Made by a program: the position numbers and the translations under genes. Positions 52,431 to 62,091 of a DNA stretch of 64,000 nucleotides are shown here, piece by piece. This DNA is from Persephonella hydrogeniphila (GTDB lineage Bacteria; Aquificota; Aquificia; Aquificales; Hydrogenothermaceae), in NCBI RefSeq assembly GCF_900215515.1, contig NZ_OBEI01000001.1, positions 62,001-126,000 on the forward strand, read 5' to 3'. The notes under the pieces were generated by a model. That model ran no database searches, had not been told where the DNA came from, and was given only the letters and a program-made list of their open reading frames with translations. Every line of letters begins with the position of its first letter. Position 1 is the stretch's first letter.

Positions 52431-53471
52431 ATGAAAGATCTGAAAAATGACCTTTTTCTGAGAGCCTGCCATAGAGAACCTGTTGAGAGAACTCCTATCT
52501 GGCTTATGAGACAGGCAGGAAGATATATGCCTGAGTACAGGGCTTTAAGGGAAAAGGCAGGCGGATTTGTCGCTTTTTATAAGAATGTAGAACTTGCTGT
52601 TGAGGCAACAGTACTTCCAAGAAAAATATTAGGTGTTGACGCCTCTATAATATTTTCTGACATACTAACACCTTTAGAATCTATCGGTATGGATTTTGAG
52701 TTCAAAGAAGGAGAAGGGCCTGTTTTTTATAACCCGATAGAAAAACCTGAAGATATAAACAGATTAAAGCCTTTTGATAGGCAGGATGTTTATTATGTAG
52801 GTGAGATAATAAAGGGAGTAAACAGAGCATTGAACAGAGAAATACCCACAATCGGCTTTTGTGGAGCTCCTTTTACACTTGCTGCATACATGATCGAAGG
52901 GAGAACCTCAAAAGATTTCAAGAAGGCAAAAACATTCATGTACAACTATCCTGATGCCTTTAAAGAACTTCTTGACAGGCTTGCAGATATGCTTATAGAG
53001 TATCTGAACTTTCAGATTGAATCTGGAGCGGATGCAGTTCAGATATTTGACAGTTGGGGAGGATACCTTTCTCCAGATGATTACAGGGAGTTTGCACTTC
53101 CACCGATTAAAAAGATAATAAAAGGTCTGAAAAGAGATTATCAGCCTGTCATACATTTTACAAAAGGGGTGGCAGGATTTTTTGATGATATGATAACCTC
53201 AGGTGCAGATGTTTATGGGGTAGACTGGATGATTGATCTGTCAGAGGTAAAGGAAAAGCTGGATGGAAAAGCTGCTGCACAGGGGAATTTAGATCCTGTT
53301 GTCCTTTATGCTGAAAAGGATGTAATAAGAGAAAAAGCTGTGAGTATCTTGAGAAAGTGGGGAAAAGATACAGGTCATATATTTAATCTGGGACACGGTC
53401 TGATGCCAGATATGGAAGTGGAAAAAGTAAAGTATCTTGTAGATGTCGTTAAAAAAGAGAGTGTTCGATAA
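52431..53471 (+). CDS. hemE: Uroporphyrinogen decarboxylase
   Basis: Converts uroporphyrinogen III to coproporphyrinogen III in heme synthesis; 346 residues. The signature PIWLMRQAGRYMPEYR near the N-terminus, IIFSDILTPLESIGM with the catalytic Asp, GFCGAPFTLAAYMIEG, FDSWGG and NLGHGLMPD are intact. ATG 52431 follows AAAGGAGGAAGT; an in-frame ATG at 52392 would include this ribosome site in the gene and is rejected. Heme supply fits the adjacent cytochromes. TATAAT at 52405-52410 is a likely -10. Confidence 0.95.
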   Translation: MKDLKNDLFLRACHREPVERTPIWLMRQAGRYMPEYRALREKAGGFVAFYKNVELAVEATVLPRKILGVDASIIFSDILTPLESIGMDFEFKEGEGPVFYNPIEKPEDINRLKPFDRQDVYYVGEIIKGVNRALNREIPTIGFCGAPFTLAAYMIEGRTSKDFKKAKTFMYNYPDAFKELLDRLADMLIEYLNFQIESGADAVQIFDSWGGYLSPDDYREFALPPIKKIIKGLKRDYQPVIHFTKGVAGFFDDMITSGADVYGVDWMIDLSEVKEKLDGKAAAQGNLDPVVLYAEKDVIREKAVSILRKWGKDTGHIFNLGHGLMPDMEVEKVKYLVDVVKKESVR

Positions 53472-53483
53472 TAAGGATTAAAT

Positions 53484-53510
53484 TCGGGGAGTTCTAAGAA
53501 AGCTCCCCGA
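53484..53510. terminator. Hairpin between convergent hemE and diguanylate cyclase genes
   Basis: TCGGGGAGTT (53484-53493) pairs with AGCTCCCCGA (53501-53510), a 10-bp stem. It overlaps the last codons of the minus-strand gene. Neither side has a T run, so strength is uncertain. Confidence 0.45.
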
Positions 53511-54789
53511 TAATAACTCTGTTCTTACCTGATTTTTTAGCTTTATACATCAGTCTATCAGCTTCTTTTATAACTTCTGATAAAGGTTTTAGGATAGAAG
53601 ATTTTATGAGAACTCCTCCTATGCTTACTGTGAAACTGATCTCATCACCGTTTATCTTTATCTTTTCTTTTTGCACATTTGTTCTTATTTTTTCGAGGGT
53701 TTTCTCAAAACTTTTTTCAGTTGTTGCAGGAATAATAACGAGAAACTCTTCTCCACCGTATCTGAAAATATAATCTGATTTTCTCAACGATTTTTGTATT
53801 ATTTTTGATAATTTTTTCAGCACTTTATCCCCTACAGGATGTCCGTACATATCGTTAATTCTTTTGAAGTTGTCTATATCTATAAAGGCAACTCCGAAAG
53901 GTTCTCCTGTCAAAATAGAAAGCTCAGCTATCTTTAGGTAGATCTCTTCTAAAACCCTTCTTGTTAGTAATCCGGTTAAAGGATCTCTCTGTAGCTTAGA
54001 AACTTCCTCGGATATTATGAATGCGAGGATTCCTGATAAAAAAAGGAGACCTGTTTTCATAAAGTTGTTGTATTCATTTACAAGCAACAGGTATTTTTCT
54101 TCTTTTTTTAAAGAAACTATACTGACAGCTATATTATGGAGTTCATCATGCAGTTTTATTAAACCTTCTACAATTTTCGGATTGTCATTTCTGACATTTT
54201 CCAGCCATATTCCAAGCTCACAGTTTACAGGAGCTAAATCTACAGTTAGATTATTTTCGTTAATAAGGTAGTCAAGTATGTTTTCTTTCCACTGAATATG
54301 TCTGTACAGCATCTTTTTTATATCTAAAAATTTTTGCTGAAGATTAGCCTCTATGAAATTTCTCAGAAAGTATTTTTCTCGTTTTATGTATTCTTGCAGG
54401 TATCCTGCTGCAGTGTAATTTCTGACAACATCAAAAAAGAGAATATTTTCAAAAAAGAGCTTATCTATCTCCACATTTTTTGCCTTAAAGATCTCTTTCA
54501 TAAAGATAAGCTCAAATCTATTTATTGTCTCAACAAAAAGAGCAAAATCAATACCTATTTTTTCATGTAGTTTTCCAAGTTTTTTCAGTTCCTCATTTAG
54601 TTTTTCTTTATTTCCTGCTCTGTATAGATTGTAAAGGTATACAATTTTCTTCCTCTGCCGGATCTCCAACCTGTTAAGGTCAATATCACGGAGATATTTG
54701 TGGAAATACGGATTTGATACTATCTCTTTAAAAAAGTTCTGGTGGACTCTTTTTAGGATAGACAGTAAAATTTCGTCTTTGTTTTGCAT
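53494..54789 (-). CDS. Globin-like sensor, CZB zinc domain and GGDEF diguanylate cyclase
   Basis: 431 residues in three parts. Residues about 1-145 look like a globin-coupled sensor, with His75 in LHEKIGIDFALFVETINRF as probable proximal heme ligand. Residues about 160-225 match the CZB domain of DgcZ and chemoreceptors: His164, Cys190 in CELGIW, His214 and His218 (HDELH) are the four expected zinc ligands. The C-terminal GGDEF domain has GGEEF at 345-349 and an RxxD inhibitory site at 336-339, so it should make cyclic di-GMP and be product-inhibited. AGGAG precedes the ATG. Last gene of a long minus-strand run, one base after nfi. Confidence 0.85.
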   Translation of the reverse strand: MQNKDEILLSILKRVHQNFFKEIVSNPYFHKYLRDIDLNRLEIRQRKKIVYLYNLYRAGNKEKLNEELKKLGKLHEKIGIDFALFVETINRFELIFMKEIFKAKNVEIDKLFFENILFFDVVRNYTAAGYLQEYIKREKYFLRNFIEANLQQKFLDIKKMLYRHIQWKENILDYLINENNLTVDLAPVNCELGIWLENVRNDNPKIVEGLIKLHDELHNIAVSIVSLKKEEKYLLLVNEYNNFMKTGLLFLSGILAFIISEEVSKLQRDPLTGLLTRRVLEEIYLKIAELSILTGEPFGVAFIDIDNFKRINDMYGHPVGDKVLKKLSKIIQKSLRKSDYIFRYGGEEFLVIIPATTEKSFEKTLEKIRTNVQKEKIKINGDEISFTVSIGGVLIKSSILKPLSEVIKEADRLMYKAKKSGKNRVIIGELS

Positions 54790-54790
54790 A

Positions 54791-55471
54791 TTATCTCCTC
54801 TTTCTCCTGTACTCCTGTAAAAAAAGATGTGAAAGCCTTGTAGGTTCAGGCAGTTTGTAGTTTTTGACAGCTTTCATAACAAGTTTCAGACTACTCTCTA
54901 AAGATATGTTGTTTCCCGGTGAAACAAAAACCGGATTGGCATTTTTCTTTGTTCTTAAGATATATCCCCTTATCTCTCCATCGATAAAAACAGGCTCATA
55001 GGCAAATTTTTTGTTTTCTGGGATCTTGAAATCTCCTACCAGCTTAGATTTTCCACAACCTACAGAAATACTGTCTGTTATCACACCAAAATGGGCGGCA
55101 ATTCCCATCTTTCTTGGATGTATAATTCCCATCCCATCTAATATAAAAGCATCAGGAGTAGTGTTTAATTTTTTATAAGCTTCAAGTATAACAGGAAGTT
55201 CCCTGTATGCAAGAAATGTCGGTATATACGGAAAATCTACCTTTTTTTCTGCAAATACTTTCTCCAAGATTTTAAAGTTATCCAAATCTAATACCGTTAT
55301 ACATGCTATTCCTGTGGTTGGATTTTTCCAGATATCTGTAAATGTAACATCGATACCGGCGACAGTTTTTATCTGTTGGACAGGTATTCTGTCTTTCAGT
55401 TTGAGTTTTTTTGAAAGGCTTATCTGCTGTGCTTTGAGTTTTTCAATAAGCTGATTGTCAATATCCTCCAT
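54791..55471 (-). CDS. nfi: Endonuclease V (deoxyinosine-specific)
   Basis: DNA repair enzyme that nicks next to deoxyinosine; 226 residues. AGIDVTF carries the first catalytic Asp, YIPTFLAYRELPVI the conserved YIPG/YRE region (here with Thr after Pro), and FILDGMGIIHPRKMGIAAHFGV the second Asp and the His. GVGCGKSKLVG is also typical. ATG 55471 overlaps the proB stop (TGATG); GGTGG lies upstream. Deamination repair would be useful at high temperature. Confidence 0.92.
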   Translation of the reverse strand: MEDIDNQLIEKLKAQQISLSKKLKLKDRIPVQQIKTVAGIDVTFTDIWKNPTTGIACITVLDLDNFKILEKVFAEKKVDFPYIPTFLAYRELPVILEAYKKLNTTPDAFILDGMGIIHPRKMGIAAHFGVITDSISVGCGKSKLVGDFKIPENKKFAYEPVFIDGEIRGYILRTKKNANPVFVSPGNNISLESSLKLVMKAVKNYKLPEPTRLSHLFLQEYRRKRR

Positions 55472-56568
55472 CAAAACACCACCAGATTATCTCTGTGTAT
55501 TACCTCTGTGAATTTTCTTTTCAGGATTTTCTCAACTTCAGAGGATTTTTTGCCTTTTATTTTTTTCAACTCTTTATAACTAAAGTTTGTTATTCCTTTC
55601 CCTATAATTTTACCTTCTTCATTTAGTATGGCAACAACGTCGTTTTTATAGAATATACCTTCCACATTTTTTATACCTGCAGGTAGGAGACTTTTCCCAT
55701 CTTTTAAGGCTTTTTCAGCTCCTTTATCTACAGTTATCCTGCCTTTTGGGGCAGATAAAAGTTTCAGCCAGCTTTTTTTTCTGGAAAGTTTTTTTTGTTT
55801 TTCTGGATGTATAAAGCTCCCTGTCAGTTTTCCCTGCGATATATCTAACAGTATGTCTTCTTTTTTAGGAGCTATGATTACAGGTATCTGGTGTGATACA
55901 GCTATTTTTGCAGCCTCTAATTTACTTCTCATACCTCCTGTTCCAAATTTTGAGGTGGAGGCTCCAGCGTATTTTAATGCTTCTTCTATGCTTTTTATCT
56001 CTTTTATAAGGACGGAGCTTTCCGATTCTGGCTCTCCTGTGTAAACTCCACCTGCTGTTGAGAGTATTACAAGAAGATCTGCATTTGTAAGGATAGATAC
56101 ATGTGCTGCAAGAAAATCATTGTCTCCAAAAACAATCTCTTCTATGGCGATGGTATCGTTTTCATTTACAACAGGTATAACTTTCATGTCTATAAGCTTG
56201 TTTAATGTGTTCTGGGCAAGGATATATCTTTTTCTTTCTCTCAGTCCTTCAACAGTGAGGAGAATCTGACCTATTACAAGACCGTTTTCAGAGAATATCC
56301 TGTCGTATATCTGCATCAGATAAGCCTGTCCAACCGCAGCAACAGCCTGTTTTTCTGTAATTGATTTAGGTTTTTGCTTCAGATTGAGTTTTTTTACACC
56401 TGCTAAGATTGCCCCAGAGGACACTATAACAATTTCTTTATCCTTTAGCTTTTTGATATTTTCAGACAGATTTTTTATAAAGTCTGTATCTATAGAACCG
56501 TTTTTTTCAAGTAGTTGTGAACCTATTTTTATTACGATTCTTCTTGCATTTTTCAGGTAGTTTTCCAT
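55471..56568 (-). CDS. proB: Glutamate 5-kinase
   Basis: First enzyme of proline synthesis; 365 residues. The amino acid kinase domain (about 1-255) has RIVIKIGSQLLE, VSSGAILAG, VNENDTIA and the ATP region GTGGMRSKLEAAKIA; a PUA domain (about 275-355) follows. proA is not adjacent. The start has no clear ribosome site, 12 bases after trmI, so translational reinitiation is possible. An alternative start was not found. Confidence 0.95.
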   Translation of the reverse strand: MENYLKNARRIVIKIGSQLLEKNGSIDTDFIKNLSENIKKLKDKEIVIVSSGAILAGVKKLNLKQKPKSITEKQAVAAVGQAYLMQIYDRIFSENGLVIGQILLTVEGLRERKRYILAQNTLNKLIDMKVIPVVNENDTIAIEEIVFGDNDFLAAHVSILTNADLLVILSTAGGVYTGEPESESSVLIKEIKSIEEALKYAGASTSKFGTGGMRSKLEAAKIAVSHQIPVIIAPKKEDILLDISQGKLTGSFIHPEKQKKLSRKKSWLKLLSAPKGRITVDKGAEKALKDGKSLLPAGIKNVEGIFYKNDVVAILNEEGKIIGKGITNFSYKELKKIKGKKSSEVEKILKRKFTEVIHRDNLVVF

Positions 56569-56580
56569 ACAAATATTCTA

Positions 56581-57339
56581 TCAGCTATTTCTTCCAAAGA
56601 TAAGGTATCCTGTATGAGCTACCATCCTGTCTTCAGGTCTTAATCTCTCAGGGACAGGTTTGTAATGTCTTTCTAACAGTTCAACAACTTCTAAATCTAT
56701 AAATTTGTGTTTTTTTAGCGATTCTAAGGTGGAAGTAACCTGATTTGTTGTTGGAACGAGAAATCCTATAGGTGAACCTATTTTTAAAGACTGTTTTATA
56801 TTTTCTATATACAACCAGGGTTCTCTAACATCTATAAAACCTGCATCAAAGAAATTTTCCGGAAGGGGCTCTTCCAGACTTTGATGCTTTATTTCAACAT
56901 AATTCTCAAGACCTGCCAGTTTTATATTTTCGTAAGCATTTTTTATGTATTTTTCTTCCTTTTCAAAACAGTAAATCTTCCCAGAAGGTTTTACAGCATT
57001 TGCCATAACTATTGTAAGTCCTCCACTTCCTACACCTGACTCAAGTACCTTCATACCGTCTGTAATTCCTAATTTTAGTGTTATGTAGCTTGAATCTTTA
57101 GGGTATATAATCTGTGTTTTTCTTTTTATACCAAACATTATTATGTCGTGAAGGGTGGGACGGAGGATTACAAAGGTATGACCTTTGTGTGTCTTTACTT
57201 TTCCTCCAAATCCAGCTTTTATTATATCTTCGTGATTTATATTTCCTCTATGGGTTCCAAAAACTTCACCTTTCTTTACTTTTAAAAAAAATCTGTTTTT
57301 CCCGTCAGAAAGCTGTACTGTATCTCCTTCTTTTATCAT
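56581..57339 (-). CDS. trmI: tRNA (adenine-58-N1)-methyltransferase
   Basis: SAM-dependent enzyme making m1A58 in the T-loop of tRNAs, linked to thermal stability of tRNA in thermophiles; 252 residues. An N-terminal beta domain (about 1-75) with FGTHRGNINHEDII is followed by PKDSSYITLKLGI, the SAM loop VLESGVGSGGLTIVMA and DVREPW. The ATG overlaps the upstream gene's stop (ATGA), showing coupling. Together with truB and rluA it is one of three tRNA/rRNA modification genes in the window. Confidence 0.92.
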   Translation of the reverse strand: MIKEGDTVQLSDGKNRFFLKVKKGEVFGTHRGNINHEDIIKAGFGGKVKTHKGHTFVILRPTLHDIIMFGIKRKTQIIYPKDSSYITLKLGITDGMKVLESGVGSGGLTIVMANAVKPSGKIYCFEKEEKYIKNAYENIKLAGLENYVEIKHQSLEEPLPENFFDAGFIDVREPWLYIENIKQSLKIGSPIGFLVPTTNQVTSTLESLKKHKFIDLEVVELLERHYKPVPERLRPEDRMVAHTGYLIFGRNS

Positions 57340-57980
57340 CTTGTGAGCAGGTTTAATGACAGTTCTTTATTGTTGTACAGGTCTATAGAGTAGTTATCCC
57401 AGAAAACACATGTTCCTCCTGCTATAAATTTCCCTCCAGAGGGGTGTACATATTCTGCAAATAGTAGTACTTCTTCTCTGTTTGAAGCTTCTGCTGTATC
57501 TTCTCCGTGTATAAGTGGTCTTACTTCTGGTTTTCTTGTTGTCAGTGTATCGGTACAGGCAAGCATGACTTTTTTGATATTATCTGGAAGGTTGTAAAGA
57601 TCTGAAGTCACAATAAGAAGATTGTCATTTTCGTAGTTATTTATGTTGTCTATAACTATATCTCCATTAAAATGGATACCAAATCTTTCTGATAATGTAT
57701 TACATGTATCTGCAATCCTGTCCTCATTTTTATAATAACCGAATATACCAACAGTTTTTCCCTTTTTCACAAGATCTTCTATAAAGTCTGCCTCTTCTGG
57801 TGTAAAGGGTATTTCTGGATAGTTGAAAACTATACTATCGTATTCTGAGAACTTTTCTATCTGGTCAACCTCTTCTATATGTATTCCTGCTTCTTTTGCA
57901 TACCTCTGAAGTTTTGAAAAATAGTAATGATCAGATATGATAAACTCTTGATGGGCTACGCTCCAAGCGACCTTTCTCAT
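57336..57980 (-). CDS. Uncharacterised protein with GATase-like/DUF4350-like fold
   Basis: 214 residues, soluble. FSEYDSIVFNYPEIPFTPEE, then DLVKKGKTVGIFGYYK and a C-terminal GGKFIAGGTCVFWDNYSID segment have the layout of the DUF4350/GldG-type fold, in which a thin Rossmann-like domain ends with a G-x-DS-x-F-like stretch. Function unknown. AGGAGG precedes the ATG, and both ends overlap neighbours by four bases, so it is firmly embedded in the operon. Confidence 0.65.
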   Translation of the reverse strand: MRKVAWSVAHQEFIISDHYYFSKLQRYAKEAGIHIEEVDQIEKFSEYDSIVFNYPEIPFTPEEADFIEDLVKKGKTVGIFGYYKNEDRIADTCNTLSERFGIHFNGDIVIDNINNYENDNLLIVTSDLYNLPDNIKKVMLACTDTLTTRKPEVRPLIHGEDTAEASNREEVLLFAEYVHPSGGKFIAGGTCVFWDNYSIDLYNNKELSLNLLTR

Positions 57981-58849
57981 GTTTCCTCCTTAATATTTGC
58001 TATTTTTTTATATATTTCTAAGATTGCTGAAAAATCTTTATCTTCAAGACCATTAGCTCTTGCAGAATTTAAAAGATTAAATGTTTGTGTTGTCATAACG
58101 GCAGGATAGTTAAGCTCTTTAGCTATATCAAGGGCATAACATATATCTTTGTGTATCAGGGCTATAGAAAAATGGGTTGAGTAATCTTCTTTGAGAAGTT
58201 TTTCCTTTTTTGCATCTAAAATAGCAGAATTTCCTGCACCTGCAGATAATATTTCTAAAACTGTTTCTGGGTCTAAGCCGGCTTTTTTTCCGAATGCATA
58301 TGCTTCTGAAAGAACAGCCATAAAAGAACCTAATACAGTATTATTTACAAGTTTCATTGTAGATGCTTTCCCAAAATCTCCCATATAGAAAATATTTTTT
58401 CCGAGAACCTCAAATATTTTTCTACATTTCTCAAAAGTATCCCTGTCTCCACTTATGAGAATTGTTAATTTTCCTTCTTTTGCAGGCTTTACACTTCCCA
58501 AAACAGGAGCTTCGAGGAAATCTGCTCCATTTTTTATGACAAGCTCTGCAATCTTCTTTGCTGTTTCAGGATGGATGGTTGTCATATCTATAAAAATTTT
58601 TCCTGTAAGGTCAATTTTCAGAGTTGTAATCTGGTTGTATACCTGTTCAACAGAATCAGAACCAAACAGCATAGTTATTATTATATCTCTATCTTTTATA
58701 AGTTCCTCTATTTTTTCTTCGTAGGGAAGTCCACTTTCTTTTGCTTTTGATAATGTTCTGTTCCAGACTTTTATATCAAATCCTGCCTGTGATAGGTTCC
58801 ATGCCATAGGAACTCCCATATGTCCAAGACCGATCCAACCGATCTTCAT
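57977..58849 (-). CDS. 3-hydroxyisobutyrate dehydrogenase family oxidoreductase
   Basis: 290 residues, beta-hydroxyacid dehydrogenase family. The cofactor loop is IGWIGLGHMGVPMA with WNRTLSKAK following, then the substrate motif FLEAPVLGSVKPAKEGKLTI and the catalytic Lys in GKASTMKLVNN. The Arg in WNRT suggests NADPH. Plausible substrates are glyoxylate, succinic semialdehyde or a tartronate semialdehyde-like acid. Start set at ATG 58849, one base after the cimA stop, with AAGGATGGTG upstream; TTG 58870 and ATG 58861 would lie inside cimA. Confidence 0.85.
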   Translation of the reverse strand: MKIGWIGLGHMGVPMAWNLSQAGFDIKVWNRTLSKAKESGLPYEEKIEELIKDRDIIITMLFGSDSVEQVYNQITTLKIDLTGKIFIDMTTIHPETAKKIAELVIKNGADFLEAPVLGSVKPAKEGKLTILISGDRDTFEKCRKIFEVLGKNIFYMGDFGKASTMKLVNNTVLGSFMAVLSEAYAFGKKAGLDPETVLEILSAGAGNSAILDAKKEKLLKEDYSTHFSIALIHKDICYALDIAKELNYPAVMTTQTFNLLNSARANGLEDKDFSAILEIYKKIANIKEET

Positions 58850-58850
58850 A

Positions 58851-60422
58851 TCAGACACCATCCTTAACAAGCTTATATATAAAACTATCTACGACGGCCT
58901 GCCATGATGCTTCTATCACATTATCAGAAACACCTACTGTTCCCCATTTTTTCTCTTTATCTCTGCTTTCTACAAGAACTCTTATTTTTGCTGCTGTTCC
59001 TGCACTTTCATTTATTATTCTTACTTTGTAATCTATCAGTTCCACTTCAGACAGAGAAGGATATATCTCAACAAGAGCTTTTTTTAAAGCTCTATCTAAA
59101 GCATTTACGGGGCCATATCCCAGAGAGGCCGTATGTTCGTAATGATTGTCTATTTTTATTCTAACTGTGGCTTCAGAAACAGGTTCTTTATCTGTATATC
59201 TTCTTGCTATTAATACCCTGTATGCATCTAAATCGAAGTATTTTTTCAGCATGCCCAGATGTTTTCTTATAAGAAGTTCCAGAGAAGCTTCTGCAGCTTC
59301 AAAATGGTATCCGTAATTTTCTAATTTTTTTATTTCTTGAACAAGCTGGGCTATTCTCGGATCCTTTTCATCTATATCAAATCCTAATTCTCTTGCTTTG
59401 TAGATAATATTTGATTTTCCTGCAAGATCGGAAACAAGAATTTTTCTCTTATTTCCTACAAGCTCTGGATTGATGTGTTCATAGAGCTTTGGATTCTTGA
59501 GGACAGCAGATGCGTGAACACCTCCTTTATGTGCAAATGCACTATCGCCTACGTACGGCATATTTTTAGGAACAGGGAGATTTACGATATCTGCAACAAA
59601 GTTTGATATCTCTTTTAATTTTCTTATTTTTTCTTCCGGTATTGTTTCATATCCTAACTTTAGGGTTAGATTTGGGATTATTGAACATAGGTTTGCGTTA
59701 CCACACCTTTCTCCAAAACCGTTTATCGTTCCGTGAACCTGAACCGCCCCGTTAAGGACAGCTGTTATAGAATTCCAGACAGCTGTATCGCTGTCATTGT
59801 GGGCATGTATTCCGAGATTACCTTTAAGTCCTTTTTCTTTGACCTCTTTTATAATTTTTTCTATTTCGTTAGGAAGGGTACCTCCATTTGTATCTGCAAG
59901 GACAAGAAAATCAGCCCCTGCTTCTTCTGCTGTTTTCATCACAGCATAGGCGTAATCTGGATTTGATTTATATCCGTCAAAGAAATGCTCTCCTATGAAA
60001 ACAACCTCATCTGTGTTTTCTTTTAGATATTTTACTGTATCAAAAACCATCTCAAGATTATTCTCAAGGGTTGTTTTTAATGCTTCAGTTACGTGTATAT
60101 CCCATGCTTTACCAAATATCGTTATCACAGGTGTTTCAGCCTTGATAAGATTCTGTATGAGAGGGTCGTCTTCCACTCTAAGATAGGCTCTTCTTGTTGA
60201 GCCGAAGGCTGCTATTTTGGAGTTTTTAAGACTCAGATTTTTCACCTTTTTAAAGTATTCATCATCTTTTGGATTTGAACCTGGCCAGCCACCTTCAATA
60301 TAGTGGATTCCAAACTCATCAAGTTTTTCTGTTATTCTTAGCTTATCTTCTACAGATACGCTTACTCCTTCAGCCTGAGTACCATCTCTTAAGGTGGTAT
60401 CGTATATAAGTACTTTTTTCAT
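58851..60422 (-). CDS. cimA: (R)-citramalate synthase
   Basis: Condenses pyruvate and acetyl-CoA to citramalate, the pyruvate route to isoleucine; 523 residues. A DRE-TIM barrel (about 1-370; [37 protein letters not shown]) is followed by a LeuA-type allosteric domain (about 390-520), probably the isoleucine site. The [15 protein letters not shown] and KGGVHASAV segments fit CimA better than 2-isopropylmalate synthase. ATG 60422 has GAGGT upstream; TTG 60434 in frame would overlap that site. Confidence 0.92.
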   Translation of the reverse strand: MKKVLIYDTTLRDGTQAEGVSVSVEDKLRITEKLDEFGIHYIEGGWPGSNPKDDEYFKKVKNLSLKNSKIAAFGSTRRAYLRVEDDPLIQNLIKAETPVITIFGKAWDIHVTEALKTTLENNLEMVFDTVKYLKENTDEVVFIGEHFFDGYKSNPDYAYAVMKTAEEAGADFLVLADTNGGTLPNEIEKIIKEVKEKGLKGNLGIHAHNDSDTAVWNSITAVLNGAVQVHGTINGFGERCGNANLCSIIPNLTLKLGYETIPEEKIRKLKEISNFVADIVNLPVPKNMPYVGDSAFAHKGGVHASAVLKNPKLYEHINPELVGNKRKILVSDLAGKSNIIYKARELGFDIDEKDPRIAQLVQEIKKLENYGYHFEAAEASLELLIRKHLGMLKKYFDLDAYRVLIARRYTDKEPVSEATVRIKIDNHYEHTASLGYGPVNALDRALKKALVEIYPSLSEVELIDYKVRIINESAGTAAKIRVLVESRDKEKKWGTVGVSDNVIEASWQAVVDSFIYKLVKDGV

Positions 60423-60491
60423 TGTAGACCTCAAAGAGAGATTTATAGTTTAATAAATTTTAATATATGACTGTTTACTTTGTATGAGATT

Positions 60492-61250
60492 TTACAGTCT
60501 AACAGGAATATTTTTTTCCTTTAAAAATTCTTTTACTTCCTGTATTGTTAATTCTTTAAAATGGAAGAGTGATGCAGCCAATGCCGCGTCAGCTTTACCC
60601 TCTGAGAAAGCTTCATAAAAATGATATTTGTTTCCAGCACCACCTGAAGCTATTACAGGTATGGATACAGCTTCACTTATTGCTTTTGTCAGGGAAATAT
60701 CATATCCGCTTTTTGTACCGTCTCTGTCCATAGATGTTAGAAGTATTTCTCCTGCCCCAAGGTCTTCAACAGCCTTAGCCCATTGAATGGCGTCTATGCC
60801 TGTAGGTGTTCTTCCGCCGTGGATGTATACTTCCCACCTGTTTTTTCCTACCATTTTTGCGTCTATTGCAACGACAATAGTGGAAGAGCCAAATCTGATA
60901 GCTGCAGATTCTATCAGAGAAGGTTCCTTAACTGCTGCTGTATTTATCGAAACTTTATCTGCTCCGCTTTCCAAAAGTTTTCTTATATCTTCAAGTGTTC
61001 TTACCCCTCCACCAACGGTAAGAGGCATAAAAACTGTTTCTGCTGTCTGTTTAACGACATCAAGTATTATCTCTCTGTCCTCTGCTGAAGCGGTTATATC
61101 CAGAAAAACAAGCTCATCAGCTCCTGCTTCATCATAGGCTTTTGCGGCTTCTACAGGATCTCCTGCATCAATAAGATTTACAAAGTTTACCCCTTTTACT
61201 ACTCTTCCTTTGTTTACATCAAGACAGGGTATTATTCTCTTTGCTAACAT
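60492..61250 (-). CDS. hisF: Imidazole glycerol phosphate synthase cyclase subunit
   Basis: TIM-barrel subunit of histidine synthesis, 252 residues; with HisH it makes imidazole glycerol phosphate and [21 protein letters not shown] with the catalytic Asp, [24 protein letters not shown] with the second Asp, and IASGGAG are intact. ATG 61250 is chosen over GTG 61256 because AAGGAG is correctly spaced. It overlaps the Toprim gene by 32 bp. No other his gene is near, indicating a dispersed pathway. Confidence 0.95.
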   Translation of the reverse strand: MLAKRIIPCLDVNKGRVVKGVNFVNLIDAGDPVEAAKAYDEAGADELVFLDITASAEDREIILDVVKQTAETVFMPLTVGGGVRTLEDIRKLLESGADKVSINTAAVKEPSLIESAAIRFGSSTIVVAIDAKMVGKNRWEVYIHGGRTPTGIDAIQWAKAVEDLGAGEILLTSMDRDGTKSGYDISLTKAISEAVSIPVIASGGAGNKYHFYEAFSEGKADAALAASLFHFKELTIQEVKEFLKEKNIPVRL

Positions 61251-61599
61251 CTTCACTCCTTACAGGAATATCTTCTATATGTTTGATTCCTATTTCTTTT
61301 AATTTTTCCCTAAATCTCCCTTCAACGGGAACTCCTTCTCTTTCCAATATAAAACTTAGCTTTTTGTACATCTTCTCTCCTTGTTTGTCAAGGTCTGTCA
61401 GAATTATAACAAGATGAGCATTTTCAAGGTCTTCAAGTATATCGTAAAATCGTTTTCCCTTTATAGGATATATATTTTTTACTCCTAATTCTTTGAGTTT
61501 GTTCAGATCCCTTTTACCTTCTACTAAGGTATAGACACCTTCTTTTTGTGAGGACTCTTTCAATTTTTGGAGCCATTCTTTTAGGGAGCTTAGTTCCAT
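61219..61599 (-). CDS. Small Toprim-domain protein
   Basis: 126 residues. The Toprim core is complete: [17 protein letters not shown] with Glu27, and [18 protein letters not shown] with Asp69 and Asp71. It resembles RNase M5 and archaeal small Toprim proteins; substrate unknown. RNase M5 (5S rRNA maturation) is one possibility, but the C-terminal RNA-binding part of that enzyme is not obvious. ATG directly follows the stop of the receiver-like gene, with AAGGAG upstream, so the two are translated together. Confidence 0.75.
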   Translation of the reverse strand: MELSSLKEWLQKLKESSQKEGVYTLVEGKRDLNKLKELGVKNIYPIKGKRFYDILEDLENAHLVIILTDLDKQGEKMYKKLSFILEREGVPVEGRFREKLKEIGIKHIEDIPVRSEDVSKENNTLS

Positions 61600-62082
61600 T
61601 TATCTCCTTGTAAATAAAGACTTTAGAAAGCTTATCAATTTGTTTATTAATGCTTTGAGAGCATTTCTGTCTACCTGTTCTTCTTCTAACTTTGATTTTA
61701 CATACTCTTCACCTTTAGTTCTTTTTAGCTGTTCTACTATAGCTGTAAAAACTTCGAGGGGATTAAACGGCTTTTCAAAAAAAGCGGTAACTCCTATATG
61801 TCTATAAAAATCCTTTTCATCTTCTGTTAGCGATTGGGATAAGATTATAAAGGGAATTTCTTTTATATTCTCGTTTTCTCTCATGTACTGTATTATTTCC
61901 CATGTAGGTTTACCTTTTAGTTTCTGTTCTGCAACAATACCGTCAATATCCGTGTTTTCCTTAAGGTATTCTTTTGCATTCTCTATATCGGTTATCTGTA
62001 TTATCTCAGAGCCACTGAGATTAGCAACTTCCTTCAAAACCTGATAAGTCGCTTTGTCTTCATCAAGGAGAATTATTTTCAT
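61600..62082 (-). CDS. Receiver-like protein with Glu at the phosphorylation site
   Basis: 160 residues: a response-regulator receiver fold (about 1-118) and a basic C-terminal helix region. The acidic pocket LLDEDKA (Asp7, Glu8, Asp9), Ser82 in ILSQS and Lys104 in FFEKPFNP are kept, but the phosphoacceptor position aligns with Glu52 (DGIVAEQ), so it should not be phosphorylated normally and may be locked in an active-like state. No DNA-binding or enzyme domain is present. Overlaps or abuts the Toprim gene without spacing. Partner unknown. Confidence 0.8.
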   Translation of the reverse strand: MKIILLDEDKATYQVLKEVANLSGSEIIQITDIENAKEYLKENTDIDGIVAEQKLKGKPTWEIIQYMRENENIKEIPFIILSQSLTEDEKDFYRHIGVTAFFEKPFNPLEVFTAIVEQLKRTKGEEYVKSKLEEEQVDRNALKALINKLISFLKSLFTRR

Positions 62083-62091
62083 CTTTACCCT

